Positions 45,429 to 54,480 of a stretch of DNA of 64,000 bases are shown here, piece after piece (positions within the stretch are counted from its first letter, which is position 1; each line of letters starts with the position of its first letter). The notes beneath the pieces were generated by a model, which had not been told where the DNA came from, did not search any database, and saw only the letters and a list, made by a program, of their open reading frames with translations. The DNA comes from Phycisphaerales bacterium (GTDB taxonomy: Bacteria; Planctomycetota; Phycisphaerae; Phycisphaerales; UBA1924). The stretch lies in contig JASBRY010000009.1 of assembly GCA_030149165.1 (NCBI GenBank), positions 1,302,001 through 1,366,000 on the forward strand, read 5' to 3'. Both the position numbers and the translations under genes were made by a program.

Positions 45429-46474
45429 TTCGAATGTCAGGTATCCTGAGCCTTGTTTGTATTTTTCTATATGCGCCTCTGTGTATAGCGGAGGAGATTC
45501 GAGTCCTCCCTCAGTTCTATGTCGAGTACGGCGAAGTCGTCGAGGGAGACATTTCATCCGTTTCAATCGAAGGGGTGCAGGTTCAGCAAGAGGACCGCGA
45601 ACGAGCTTTGGTTCTTCCCTGGTATGCGATTGACGCTTGGGGGAGTGGTTGGCAAGTCCCTCCTGCTTTCCGTGTGATCGCAAAGAACAGTCGCATTGGA
45701 TACGGGCGTCGGATGCGAGGGGATCTGTCTGGTTGTGCTTCGTTGTATATGACAATCGCTTCCCAGTTGGTGGGTTCCGAGTCGGATATGGGCCGCGAGA
45801 TATTCAGAGGCCTTCTCGATGACGCATTGATCCGTAGAGATTTCTACGACGCTTCGGTCGCGTATCGGTGTTATCAACTGAGCCTTGGCGATCCGATTGA
45901 CCAGATCGATGATCGTTACGGGGTGCATGTTGGGATCCCGATGATTTCGGGGAGTTCTTCGGATCATCAACTAGGCGACATAGCGAAGAAGCTCGCTGAG
46001 TTCGATCGTGTGGATCTGAAGCTCGTTCAACGCTTAAAACAGCTTTCAGACAATTCAGTCGGCGATTCTCCGGATTCGGAACTGCTGATCAAAGAACGGT
46101 CGCCGAGCGCATGGCAGACCATTCTTGGACAGGATCTCTACTTGTTTATGTATTCGGCTCAAGCCAATCCAGATCCAGATCAACGCGCTGAAGCACGGCG
46201 TTGGTTGTTATCGAGGGCGGAATCAAAACCTGGGACCTGGATTGATCTGTGGTGTCGGCTCGCGATAGGGTCATCTTATATTTATGAATCTGTTGCCGCC
46301 GACGATGAATCGATGTGCTCGCTCGGAGTGGTCCACTTGCTCCATGCGATTGTTAGATTTCAGAGTGAATATCCAATGCTAGCCCAAGTCGCACGCGAGT
46401 TGGGTACACAGGCGTTGATTGAGCGAGGACGGTTCGAAGAAGCCGCACAGTTGTTTGGTGGGATGGAAGACTGA
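45425..46474 (+). CDS. Secreted hypothetical protein of the ExbBD operon
   Basis: 349 residues. GTG at 45425 overlaps the VWA stop (GTGA); a later ATG at 45434 is possible. A signal peptide (ILSLVCIFLYAPLCIAEE) is followed by a beta-rich region (VEYGEVVEGDISSVSIEGVQ, ALVLPWYAIDAWGSGW) and a helical C-terminal half with TPR-like spacing (LVQRLKQLS, LGQDLYLFMYSAQANPD, ARELGTQALIERGRFEEAAQLF). Periplasmic. No family recognised. Its location between VWA and ExbB suggests a structural partner. Confidence 0.7.
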   Translation: MIRMSGILSLVCIFLYAPLCIAEEIRVLPQFYVEYGEVVEGDISSVSIEGVQVQQEDRERALVLPWYAIDAWGSGWQVPPAFRVIAKNSRIGYGRRMRGDLSGCASLYMTIASQLVGSESDMGREIFRGLLDDALIRRDFYDASVAYRCYQLSLGDPIDQIDDRYGVHVGIPMISGSSSDHQLGDIAKKLAEFDRVDLKLVQRLKQLSDNSVGDSPDSELLIKERSPSAWQTILGQDLYLFMYSAQANPDPDQRAEARRWLLSRAESKPGTWIDLWCRLAIGSSYIYESVAADDESMCSLGVVHLLHAIVRFQSEYPMLAQVARELGTQALIERGRFEEAAQLFGGMED

Positions 46475-46497
46475 ACAGGTATGACAAAGGAATGTGT

Positions 46498-47220
46498 ATG
46501 AACGCAGTATGTGTACTCGGATTCAACGGATTGACACTCGCTCAGGGTGCGTCATCGGAACGATCATTGCTTGAGTACATCATGCAAGGCGGTCCGGTGG
46601 GGATGATCATCCTGCTGATCTCACTGGGAGCAGTCGGTATGATCGGGGCGCAGATTTTCCGTGTAAGACGATCGAAACTCGCTCCTGATGATCTGCTTGA
46701 AAGTCTTCGTCCCACACTCGCTTCAGGCGATGTGCAGAATGCCATCATTATGTGTACAGAGCATGAGAGTGAAAGCTATTTGTCCAGAGTGCTCGGGATG
46801 TCTCTCAAGAGGGCCGCTCGCTCTCCGTTCGGGATGCTGGAGCTGCGTTCGACAGTAGAGGAGATCGGACAAATGGAAACCGATCGGCTCTATCGATTGA
46901 CTGATGGAATTGGTCTGGTTGCATCCATCGCGCCGATGCTTGGGCTTTTGGGAACAGTGGTGGGTATGGTGGGTGCTTTTGATGCGATCACGATGGCTGA
47001 TGGTCCAGCTCGACCCGACCAGCTTGCCGGGAGTATTTCGCAAGCGCTCATCACGACCGTGCTCGGACTCATCGTCGCGATTCCGTGCACCTCGGCGTAC
47101 ACCTATTTTCGCAATAGGATCGATCACCTGACTACAGAGATCGGTGAAGAGATAGATGATCTCATTGCGCCGCTGGAAGCGAAGAGCTCGGAGAGGGTTG
47201 CTCCAGGAGGAAATCGATAA
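46498..47220 (+). CDS. exbB: MotA/TolQ/ExbB proton-channel family protein
   Basis: 240 residues from the ATG at 46498, with AAAGG seven bases upstream; another ATG lies at 46492. Three helices. PVGMIILLISLGAVGMIGAQIF is the first; the others are VASIAPMLGLLGTVVGMVGAF and ALITTVLGLIVAIPCTSAYTYF, the signature core of ExbB/TolQ with conserved Thr residues in the channel. It forms a proton-driven stator pentamer with ExbD. It is followed by two exbD genes. Confidence 0.93.
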   Translation: MNAVCVLGFNGLTLAQGASSERSLLEYIMQGGPVGMIILLISLGAVGMIGAQIFRVRRSKLAPDDLLESLRPTLASGDVQNAIIMCTEHESESYLSRVLGMSLKRAARSPFGMLELRSTVEEIGQMETDRLYRLTDGIGLVASIAPMLGLLGTVVGMVGAFDAITMADGPARPDQLAGSISQALITTVLGLIVAIPCTSAYTYFRNRIDHLTTEIGEEIDDLIAPLEAKSSERVAPGGNR

Positions 47221-47223
47221 GCG

Positions 47224-47658
47224 ATGATCTCATCGAGAAAGTCATCCGGGCATCAACGAGCCGTCGATCTCACACCGATGATCGATGTTGTTTTCCTGCT
47301 GATTATTTTCTTCATGTTGACTTCCCACCTCGGCGACCTCCGGCGAACGGAAATTGATCTGCCTCACCAGCCAGGTGAAGAGCAGCGTGATCAACAGGAT
47401 GCAGCGATGATCGTCGATATCAGTTCCGATGGTTCATACTTCGTTGAGTCGATGGAGGTGGATCTCAATGAGGTCCAGCGTTTGGCGCTCGCAGGAGTCG
47501 AGAGTGAATCCAATGCCGCGGATTTTGATGTCTTAATCCGTCCAGATCGGCTTGCTCCGGCTTCTTATCTCGATCGATTACTCAACCGGCTGACACAGGT
47601 CGGTGTGACTCGTTGGAAGATGGGGACCTACGACATCGATGATGGGGGGGGATCGTGA
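47224..47658 (+). CDS. exbD: ExbD/TolR-family protein, first copy
   Basis: 144 residues. A short basic N-terminus, one helix with the proton-path Asp in VDLTPMIDVVFLLIIFFMLT, and a periplasmic domain (TEIDLPHQPGEEQRDQQDA, IVDISSDGSYFVES). It pairs with ExbB as the stator dimer. GGAGG lies 12 bases before the ATG. The second copy overlaps its stop by four bases. Confidence 0.95.
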   Translation: MISSRKSSGHQRAVDLTPMIDVVFLLIIFFMLTSHLGDLRRTEIDLPHQPGEEQRDQQDAAMIVDISSDGSYFVESMEVDLNEVQRLALAGVESESNAADFDVLIRPDRLAPASYLDRLLNRLTQVGVTRWKMGTYDIDDGGGS

Positions 47659-48080
47659 GTGTCAGTGTTCGCAAATCAGGTCGAAGAAGAGCAACGCATC
47701 TGGGTGTATTGCCGCTTACGAGCATGATCGATGTTGTTTTTTTGCTGCTCGTGTATTTCTTGGTGACCTCGAACTTCGCTCAGCTGGAGCGTGACCTCTC
47801 TTCAGCGGTCCAAGCGGATGGAGGTGGTGCTCGATCGAGTGAGTTGCAGCCTCAGATCATTGAGATTTCCTATCGTGATGGAGTGGTCATCTACACCATT
47901 GGAAGCCGAGGCGCAGATTCGAAAGCTGGATTGACACAGATTTTGGAAGCATTACCGAAGGAGCCGGGTGTCGCGATCCGAGCGACACGGGATGTGCCGA
48001 TCGGAGCTATTGCGGCAGCAATGCAAGCTTCACAAGATGCCGGATTTACTCGGAGGAGCTATGTTCCCGCCGACGAATAA
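47655..48080 (+). CDS. exbD2: ExbD/TolR-family protein, second copy
   Basis: 141 residues, GTG start overlapping the previous stop. LPLTSMIDVVFLLLVYFLVTS has the conserved Asp, followed by a periplasmic domain (IEISYRDGVVIYTIGSRG, GVAIRATRDVPIGAIAAAMQAS). Clearly different from the first copy, so the stator may be a heterodimer, as is known for some two-ExbD systems. The next start codon lies 20 bases before its stop. Confidence 0.95.
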   Translation: MSVSVRKSGRRRATHLGVLPLTSMIDVVFLLLVYFLVTSNFAQLERDLSSAVQADGGGARSSELQPQIIEISYRDGVVIYTIGSRGADSKAGLTQILEALPKEPGVAIRATRDVPIGAIAAAMQASQDAGFTRRSYVPADE

Positions 48081-50655
48081 ATCTTATTGGGCGCTATTAC
48101 TTACGCTATTTTTAGTCCAGGTTATTCCATGCGCGAGTTTGTCTGCTGCGACTCCTGAGGATGAAGCAGTTTCGGAGTACCTACAGGAAAGCTCGCTTCT
48201 TTCAATACTAGAAGTGCAGCTGTTTGATCGGATTGAGAGAGAGCGGGATCCTGAGGTTCGTGTAGAGTTATCCAATCAACTTGGTCGCATGTACCTAGAT
48301 CGGCTTGGTGACGAACAAATAAGTGAGGATACGCGTCGTTCGTACCTCCTTAAAGGACAGGTACTGGTCGGGCTAATACCAGAAAATGAGCTTCTCGAGC
48401 TACGGCTCGAACTCTTGGTGGAACAATATAAAGAATACGAACAGATCGCGGATCTCAAGCGGATTGATCTGCTGAATCCTCAGAAATCAGATGAAGCGGA
48501 TGTCGCACTAGAGGCCCTGCACTCGATGTTCACACGCATTGCGATCCTTTCTGACGCTGATGTGGAGCGATTCAATCGACAGGCCGCGCGAACGAGCGGC
48601 GATTCTCAGCGTGAGAATGAGCAACAACTGGCGGATTCTCGTGCTGTTTTTTCAAGAGCGCGTTTCTTTGAGGGTTGGGCTGGGTACTCCCTCGCAGTGG
48701 TCCGTGATGTCGAGGTGAATTCTGAGGTGCTCAAATCATTTGGTTGGGTTCTGGGCTTTGATGGCAAGCTCCCAGTCCTCGAGGAAGTTGATGTCGATTT
48801 GCTGGAGTATGACCATGTAGCTCGCGCCATGATCGGGGTCGCGCTCTGTAAGCTGCAGAGTAATGAGTTGAGTTCTTCCCGTTTGTGGCTCGATGCGGTT
48901 CAGGACTCGACCGTCGCGCCAGAGTTTGCCGTCAATTTTGCCAAGAAGCGTCAGATTGATATTTCACTCGCTGAGATGGATTGGAAGAGGGCTTTGGGCG
49001 AGACGAGGTCGCTCTTGAAAGATGCAGACACTGAGATCGGGGTGTCATTATCCAGATTAGTAGTGATCAGGACAATGGACGCACAGCGTGCAGATTTGGA
49101 CGGTCGCGGTGGTGAAGAGACCGCTACTGAGCTCGCGAAGCTTGGGCTGAACCAACTGGTCGAACTTGGAGAAATTGGGCATGTGATCGATCTACTCGAG
49201 CGCTACGGGACCTTGCCAGATATCGGCAGGGGATTTGTTGCGTATTACGCGCAAGGTTTCTCGGAGTTGATGCAAGCGGAGACAAGTGCAACATCTTCGG
49301 GATTCATGGAAGCCGCGGTTCGATTTGGCCGTGCACTCGAGGCGGATGATGTTGAACAATACCTTGTGTATGCTGCCGATGCCGGATTGAAAATGGCGTA
49401 TTGTGAGTTGCGATCAGATCGAGCGGCTGCCGCTCTCAGGACGCTTGAAGAATACTCAGTATATTTCAGCACGCCGGAACAACTCGAAGAGTCTGCATGG
49501 TTGGAGATACTGGCATTGGATGCGGTTGTTCGATCAGGACAAGAGCAGATGGGGCCGCGGCTTGCCGAGGCACTTGGAGTGTACATTCGGAAGAATCCAT
49601 CGTCAGAGCGCGCCAGCAAACTGATTGTTCAATATGCATTGTCGCCATATCTTGAAGATTCGGATGCGATTGATGGTCTCGTTATTGATGACCCATCGGA
49701 CCCGCTTGCGTTACCGGCAAGGCGGAAGTTGATTCAGATGTTGTACAAGAATCCTCAGATCGCAAGTGGTGGCGAGAGTCAATCAAGCAAGGAAATCATC
49801 AGGCATTCGCTATGGATCTGGAATCATGAATCGGATGCATACACGAATATCCGCGAAGCGCGAGAGCGGCTTGCGGTGTGTCGTATCGCGGTGATCATGG
49901 GTCTGGAAGATCGTGATACATCGATGGACTTTATCCAGTCTGCGGTTGTGCGATTAAGATCTTTGATTGAATCAGAGCCGTCATTTAATCAGTACATTTC
50001 AGAACTCACATTCCGTGAAATACAGGTGATGCTACTTCAAGGGAACATCGATCGTGCTGCTGAGATTGTTTTGAGCTCAACGGACATGAACGACGAACAT
50101 ATGCGGATAGCGTTATCGATGGTGTTTGGTAACGCGCATCGCAGATTTATGGAGCAACGCTCTGTCCCACACGCACAAGCTTTGGTCCGCTACGGGCAAG
50201 CATTGATTGGGAAGAAACAAGGTAACGATGAAGAGTCGATGAGTGCTCGGATGTCACTGAACGCAGAATCAGTTGTCATGGGCGCTATGTTCATTGCGGA
50301 AGAAGCCAACGATCCGCTTATGCGAGAGTACGCCTATGCATTGAGCTTGCGTGTGTTTGAGCACGGGCTCCCTAGTGAGTATGGGTTAATCACCAGTGCA
50401 CAACTCTGTGAAGAGTTCGGGCATTCAGACGAAGCTCTCGCATGCTGGAATCGACTGGTGAACACACTAAATGAGCAGGAGTTCAACTGGCATAGAGCAC
50501 GCTACGAATCGCTCCGATTGCTCGTAGCATCAGACATCATCAAAGCCGGCCAGGTTTACCAGCAATATCGAACTCTGTATCCTGATGGCTCACCAGAGCC
50601 GTGGGGGAGCAAGATTCAGGAACTGTTCCCCGCTCAACATGGGGACATCCCATGA
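48061..50655 (+). CDS. Large secreted helical-repeat protein
   Basis: 864 residues from the ATG at 48061, with GGAGGAG directly before it. Signal peptide (SYWALLLTLFLVQVIPCASLS), then an all-helical protein with irregular TPR/SEL-like helix pairs, for example LRLELLVEQYKEYEQIADL, LAKLGLNQLVELGEIGHVID and AYALSLRVFEHGLPSEYG, ending in VASDIIKAGQVYQQYRTLY. It should work in the periplasm or outer membrane and bind other proteins. Not recognised as a named family. It overlaps exbD2 and the next gene. Confidence 0.75.
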   Translation: MFPPTNKSYWALLLTLFLVQVIPCASLSAATPEDEAVSEYLQESSLLSILEVQLFDRIERERDPEVRVELSNQLGRMYLDRLGDEQISEDTRRSYLLKGQVLVGLIPENELLELRLELLVEQYKEYEQIADLKRIDLLNPQKSDEADVALEALHSMFTRIAILSDADVERFNRQAARTSGDSQRENEQQLADSRAVFSRARFFEGWAGYSLAVVRDVEVNSEVLKSFGWVLGFDGKLPVLEEVDVDLLEYDHVARAMIGVALCKLQSNELSSSRLWLDAVQDSTVAPEFAVNFAKKRQIDISLAEMDWKRALGETRSLLKDADTEIGVSLSRLVVIRTMDAQRADLDGRGGEETATELAKLGLNQLVELGEIGHVIDLLERYGTLPDIGRGFVAYYAQGFSELMQAETSATSSGFMEAAVRFGRALEADDVEQYLVYAADAGLKMAYCELRSDRAAAALRTLEEYSVYFSTPEQLEESAWLEILALDAVVRSGQEQMGPRLAEALGVYIRKNPSSERASKLIVQYALSPYLEDSDAIDGLVIDDPSDPLALPARRKLIQMLYKNPQIASGGESQSSKEIIRHSLWIWNHESDAYTNIREARERLAVCRIAVIMGLEDRDTSMDFIQSAVVRLRSLIESEPSFNQYISELTFREIQVMLLQGNIDRAAEIVLSSTDMNDEHMRIALSMVFGNAHRRFMEQRSVPHAQALVRYGQALIGKKQGNDEESMSARMSLNAESVVMGAMFIAEEANDPLMREYAYALSLRVFEHGLPSEYGLITSAQLCEEFGHSDEALACWNRLVNTLNEQEFNWHRARYESLRLLVASDIIKAGQVYQQYRTLYPDGSPEPWGSKIQELFPAQHGDIP

Positions 50656-53201
50656 ATACAGGAAACTCAGAAAAGCGGCAACAAGATCTGATGTCGGAGT
50701 ATTTAGGCCCGAGTGCGAGTGCCGGCGGCCCATTCGCGGTATTGGATCTTCGGCATGATCAAGCGACAGAGCAAGGCATTTTGCGTGCATGCCAATCGAG
50801 ACTCGCGCAGATCAGTCGGCATATGCGTTCACGGACTCCTGAAGCGGATGAGGTTCGATTGGCGGTTCATGCGGCCGCTTCTCAGCTGCTTGATTCATCG
50901 CTTTGTGATGAACTGAAGAAAGTCTGGCCTGAGGGTAGTGGCAAGATTCTCGAAAGCAGCACGACTCCTCAAGCGTGGAAAGTCGATGATTCGATCCAAA
51001 TCGAACCTGAACTGTTGGAAAAGGCGAGATGGATGCTTGCTGCAAGTGGGGGATGGAACGGGAAATCACGCAAGCGCCTCGGTTTTTTTGCAAGGTCACA
51101 TGAAGTTCCTGCGGCTCGACTTATTCGCGATCTGCTTGGTGACCAAGCGGGAGAATTGAATAGCCGGCCAATGAAGGATGTCTTTACAAGACCCGCCCAG
51201 TATGTGGTCGGATTGGTCCCAGACTCAGTTCCTTGGTTCATGTTTCCGGTGCTATACGGAGTACTTTCACTGCTGCTGATTACAGTAGGTTTTTATCGTC
51301 TAGCTTCACCACAGTTGGCGACAGATTATGCGTATCCAATCGATCAAACAACTTCGCAGAGCAGCCCCCCCTCTGTAGCTGAAAGACAAGTGAAAACTCA
51401 GGATCAAGCAGATAGGCAACATTACAGCGCCATCCTGCATGAACTCGAATTGTATCGAGGAGTCATATTTACTGATGAGGATCAGGCACGGTCCTTCTCC
51501 GAACTCGGCGCCCGATTTGTCCAGCAGTGGAGATCATTCTCTGCTTCAGAGATGGAATCGTCGATGGATCTCATTCGTGAAACGCTCTCAGGTGTTTTGA
51601 ATGAAGATTACTTTATGCTAGCGTGTTCATTTTTAACCAGATCAGATCAGGATCAATTGGTCCCCATCTCGGCACTGGTTTTGAAGAAGATGTTGTTTGG
51701 GAGTATTTATGCATCTCCAAGCTTTGGTGCTCTATATGTTGAGTACTCATCGAGTTTGAAAGACGCGTTCAAAAGCACTCTGCAGACTGTTGCAGAGCAG
51801 AGCCGCGATGATCCGGGTTGGTGGCAATGGTGGGAGGAACAAGTCCAAGCACGACCTGTGCTTGAATGGGAGATAGGCTATGATCCTTGGCTCACAGCAT
51901 GCCGAGCAAGATTGCTAGATAGTTCGCGCAGTGAACAATGGGAGCTTTGTGCCCGAATCTTTGTCCGAGGCGTGAACTGGGGTGATGATTCGCAAGCTAA
52001 AGTTTGGTACATGGCGCAAGTTGTTGACGTTTCAGTATCAAGCAATCGTCTCGCGGTACTCTCAGAAGCGGTTGCACTCTATTCTTCCGCAGGCGGATTA
52101 GACACGCAGACTCTGATCGGTACCGATGCGGATATGAGTGATCGTGAAGCATATCTTGGCGAACTCAGGAATCGCTGGGGGTCGCAAGGCGATGATCCGT
52201 CAGTTGACACTCTGATCAAACAACTCAGATCGCTCATATCGATTACTGATGGTTCTATCAATGAAGATCAGGTTCTGATTCGTAGTATCGAACTTGCTCG
52301 GATCAATACCGCGTGTTGGGCGCGTGAGCGTGGAGACCATTCATCCGTTGCTATGCTTGAGCAGAGCTTCAATGCACCGATTGAGCAGCCAGAGGATGAG
52401 CCTGGTCAGTTCAATCCATCAAGCAATCGAGAAGATGATCAATGGGCAGATGATGCACGCAACACATCTGATCCAGAAGCATTGCTTGAGCTCTTAAGAG
52501 ATCTCGATCGCCAGGGAAAGGTTCAGCCTAAGAGTGCTCACGCGCTGGTTTGGCTTGCCATGCAAGCTCCCGATCTTGGTGTTCGTGACTTCGCTGAGCG
52601 TGTCCTACTGCAGCATCGCGATGAGATCAACATATTGATCGCTCTCGATCGTGTTGCTGGAGACGAGCGAGTCAGTAGACGCATGCTGGGTCTTATCCAA
52701 GCGTGTCTGGACGACAGTTCTGCAAATATCAATATTCGCCAAAAGTTGCTCGAACGAATATTGGATCTTGGAATATTTACCAGCAACACATCAGGTCACC
52801 CTTACTCTGCTTTTGTAGACGAGTATTGCAGGCTGCTTGCGATTCGGATTGGCCAGGATGGGCAAGCAAGAACACGAGATTCCTACCAATTCATGCTAAG
52901 GGAACTGTTTGAGAATAATCTCGAAGTCCCACGAAGTGTTCAGTCAACGCTCGCCTTAGATTTGAAGCGTTCATCAGGTGCTGTGCAACACGATGTGATT
53001 TACATGAACAGTGTTCTGGTGATGTTCTCGAGACTATTGAGTGAAGAGAACTCTGCGATTGATTCCCAGATTGATGTCATCATGAGAAACCACTCGGCAC
53101 GGATTGCGAACGCAAGGAGTGTCTATAAACAGTTTATGACCACTGAACGCACGATTGCACGTTTATGGCTGCTCAAGCTCGAAAGCGAGTTACTCTCATG
53201 A
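50652..53201 (+). CDS. J-like domain membrane protein with large periplasmic region
   Basis: 849 residues from the ATG at 50652, overlapping the previous stop (ATGA). The N-terminal about 100 residues (PFAVLDLRHDQATEQGILRA, then a long helix and AASQLLDSSLCDELKKVWP) resemble a J domain in helix layout but have no HPD motif, so DnaK stimulation is not expected. A second cytoplasmic helix region follows, then one helix near 194-216 (WFMFPVLYGVLSLLLITVGF). The remaining 620 residues are helical repeats (YSAILHELELYRGVIFTDED, IRSIELARINTACWARERGD). The topology would link cytoplasm and periplasm across the inner membrane. Confidence 0.72.
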   Translation: MNTGNSEKRQQDLMSEYLGPSASAGGPFAVLDLRHDQATEQGILRACQSRLAQISRHMRSRTPEADEVRLAVHAAASQLLDSSLCDELKKVWPEGSGKILESSTTPQAWKVDDSIQIEPELLEKARWMLAASGGWNGKSRKRLGFFARSHEVPAARLIRDLLGDQAGELNSRPMKDVFTRPAQYVVGLVPDSVPWFMFPVLYGVLSLLLITVGFYRLASPQLATDYAYPIDQTTSQSSPPSVAERQVKTQDQADRQHYSAILHELELYRGVIFTDEDQARSFSELGARFVQQWRSFSASEMESSMDLIRETLSGVLNEDYFMLACSFLTRSDQDQLVPISALVLKKMLFGSIYASPSFGALYVEYSSSLKDAFKSTLQTVAEQSRDDPGWWQWWEEQVQARPVLEWEIGYDPWLTACRARLLDSSRSEQWELCARIFVRGVNWGDDSQAKVWYMAQVVDVSVSSNRLAVLSEAVALYSSAGGLDTQTLIGTDADMSDREAYLGELRNRWGSQGDDPSVDTLIKQLRSLISITDGSINEDQVLIRSIELARINTACWARERGDHSSVAMLEQSFNAPIEQPEDEPGQFNPSSNREDDQWADDARNTSDPEALLELLRDLDRQGKVQPKSAHALVWLAMQAPDLGVRDFAERVLLQHRDEINILIALDRVAGDERVSRRMLGLIQACLDDSSANINIRQKLLERILDLGIFTSNTSGHPYSAFVDEYCRLLAIRIGQDGQARTRDSYQFMLRELFENNLEVPRSVQSTLALDLKRSSGAVQHDVIYMNSVLVMFSRLLSEENSAIDSQIDVIMRNHSARIANARSVYKQFMTTERTIARLWLLKLESELLS

Positions 53202-54052
53202 AGTGCTACTGGATTGTTCTAGCGTGCTTGGTCATTTTTGTGACGGGAGGTTCTTCTGCTTCAGAACTGCCATTACAATCCCTGTTGAAGAGACTCGATC
53301 CTGATAGACCAGAAATGTATCTCGATATTGCGGAAGAGCTCGCTCTAATTGACAGCCCAACAGAGGACTCGTTGATTACCGATTTATTGGTTCGAGCGGT
53401 TTACCACTGCAATCGTACAGGTTCTGTCGAGTTGGCATCGGCAGCGTGTATTGCTTTAGCTGACCTGAATCTGAGCATCGATAAGGATTGGCTCTGGGAT
53501 CTTGCATTGTTGTTGGATCCAGCAAGGCATGCTGAGTGGACCACAAGATCAAGAATCGACTCGGATCAAGATCCTGATGGTCTCGATCGCCTTGCATCGA
53601 TGTGTTTGTATTCGGTTCGATACAACCAATACCCCGAGTCTGCTGAGCTCTTTCGTCGCCATGACATACGCGCTCGCATCATTGACGCCGCTGTCCAAGT
53701 GGGGATCGATGAGGGCGAAGTTGTGGCGGTTATACAGAAAGAGATTGAGCGCGGTGCAGATGATCCATGCCGAGGAAGGCTGTATGTGATTGATCGTGAA
53801 ACCGGAGAGCGCACTGTCTGCCCAAATCATGTTCGAGCATTGGGATTCTGTGCGAATGATGAAGATCTGCGAACACTGCTCCGTGTTGAGATGGTCTTGT
53901 TAGGTGTAGAAGTTGATACATGGAACGCGGCGGCATCCATGCAACAAGATCAGCCGATCGAGTGGCCGACGATAAACGAACTGATGAAGCGGCTGCAAGT
54001 TGATCCTTCAAAGGCATACTATCGAGATGGTGTTTGGCAAAGTCAGCCCTGA
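53198..54052 (+). CDS. Secreted hypothetical protein, last gene of the ExbBD operon
   Basis: 284 residues from the ATG at 53198, overlapping the previous stop (ATGA). Signal peptide (YWIVLACLVIFVTGGSSAS), then helical segments (LDIAEELALIDSPTEDSLI, DLLVRAVYHCNRTGSVELAS) and a central GVDEGEV-like VGIDEGEVVAVIQKEIE. A Cys-containing strand (DDPCRGRLYVIDRETGERTV, CPNH) could be a small beta domain. Periplasmic. Unknown family, probably a partner of the two large proteins before it. Confidence 0.7.
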   Translation: MKCYWIVLACLVIFVTGGSSASELPLQSLLKRLDPDRPEMYLDIAEELALIDSPTEDSLITDLLVRAVYHCNRTGSVELASAACIALADLNLSIDKDWLWDLALLLDPARHAEWTTRSRIDSDQDPDGLDRLASMCLYSVRYNQYPESAELFRRHDIRARIIDAAVQVGIDEGEVVAVIQKEIERGADDPCRGRLYVIDRETGERTVCPNHVRALGFCANDEDLRTLLRVEMVLLGVEVDTWNAAASMQQDQPIEWPTINELMKRLQVDPSKAYYRDGVWQSQP

Positions 54053-54082
54053 ACGAGCGCCTTCTGAGCAAATGGAGTAAGA

Positions 54083-54469
54083 ATGAGCGAGCAAGTTGAA
54101 GCGAAGAACAAGTCAATGTTCAAGCCTGAGATCACATTTGACGATTTTGCGAAAGTTGATCTTCGAGTCGCAAAGGTTCTCGAAGCGGTCCCTCATCCCG
54201 ACGCGGACCGATTGCTCAAACTACAAATTGACGATGGTTCCGGCGAGCCACGCCAAATTTGTGCAGGGATTCGCGAGTACTATGAACCAGAATCACTCGT
54301 GGGCAAGTCGATTGTTATCGTTGCGAATCTTGCGCCCCGTACGATTCGCGGCGAAGAATCGCGTGGGATGCTGATCGCGGCATCAGATGCGGCCAAAGGC
54401 AGCGAAGAACGCAATGTGGTGGTCATGACACCGATGAGTGAGATCGGCGCTGGATCAGTCGTATCCTGA
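54083..54469 (+). CDS. tRNA-binding domain protein (MetG C-terminal/CsaA type)
   Basis: 128 residues forming one OB-fold EMAPII-like domain. ITFDDFAKVDLRVAKVLEA, HPDADRLLKLQIDDG, RQICAGIREYYEPESLVGK, VANLAPRTIRGEESRGMLIA and the late VVVMTPMSEIGAGS are classic for the tRNA-binding domain at the end of methionyl-tRNA synthetase. Here it is a separate protein; it may bind tRNA for a truncated MetG encoded elsewhere or act as a CsaA chaperone. GGAG lies 6 bases before the ATG. It starts 30 bases after the operon above, so may be transcribed with it. Confidence 0.9.
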   Translation: MSEQVEAKNKSMFKPEITFDDFAKVDLRVAKVLEAVPHPDADRLLKLQIDDGSGEPRQICAGIREYYEPESLVGKSIVIVANLAPRTIRGEESRGMLIAASDAAKGSEERNVVVMTPMSEIGAGSVVS

Positions 54470-54480
54470 TCGCAATCGGC

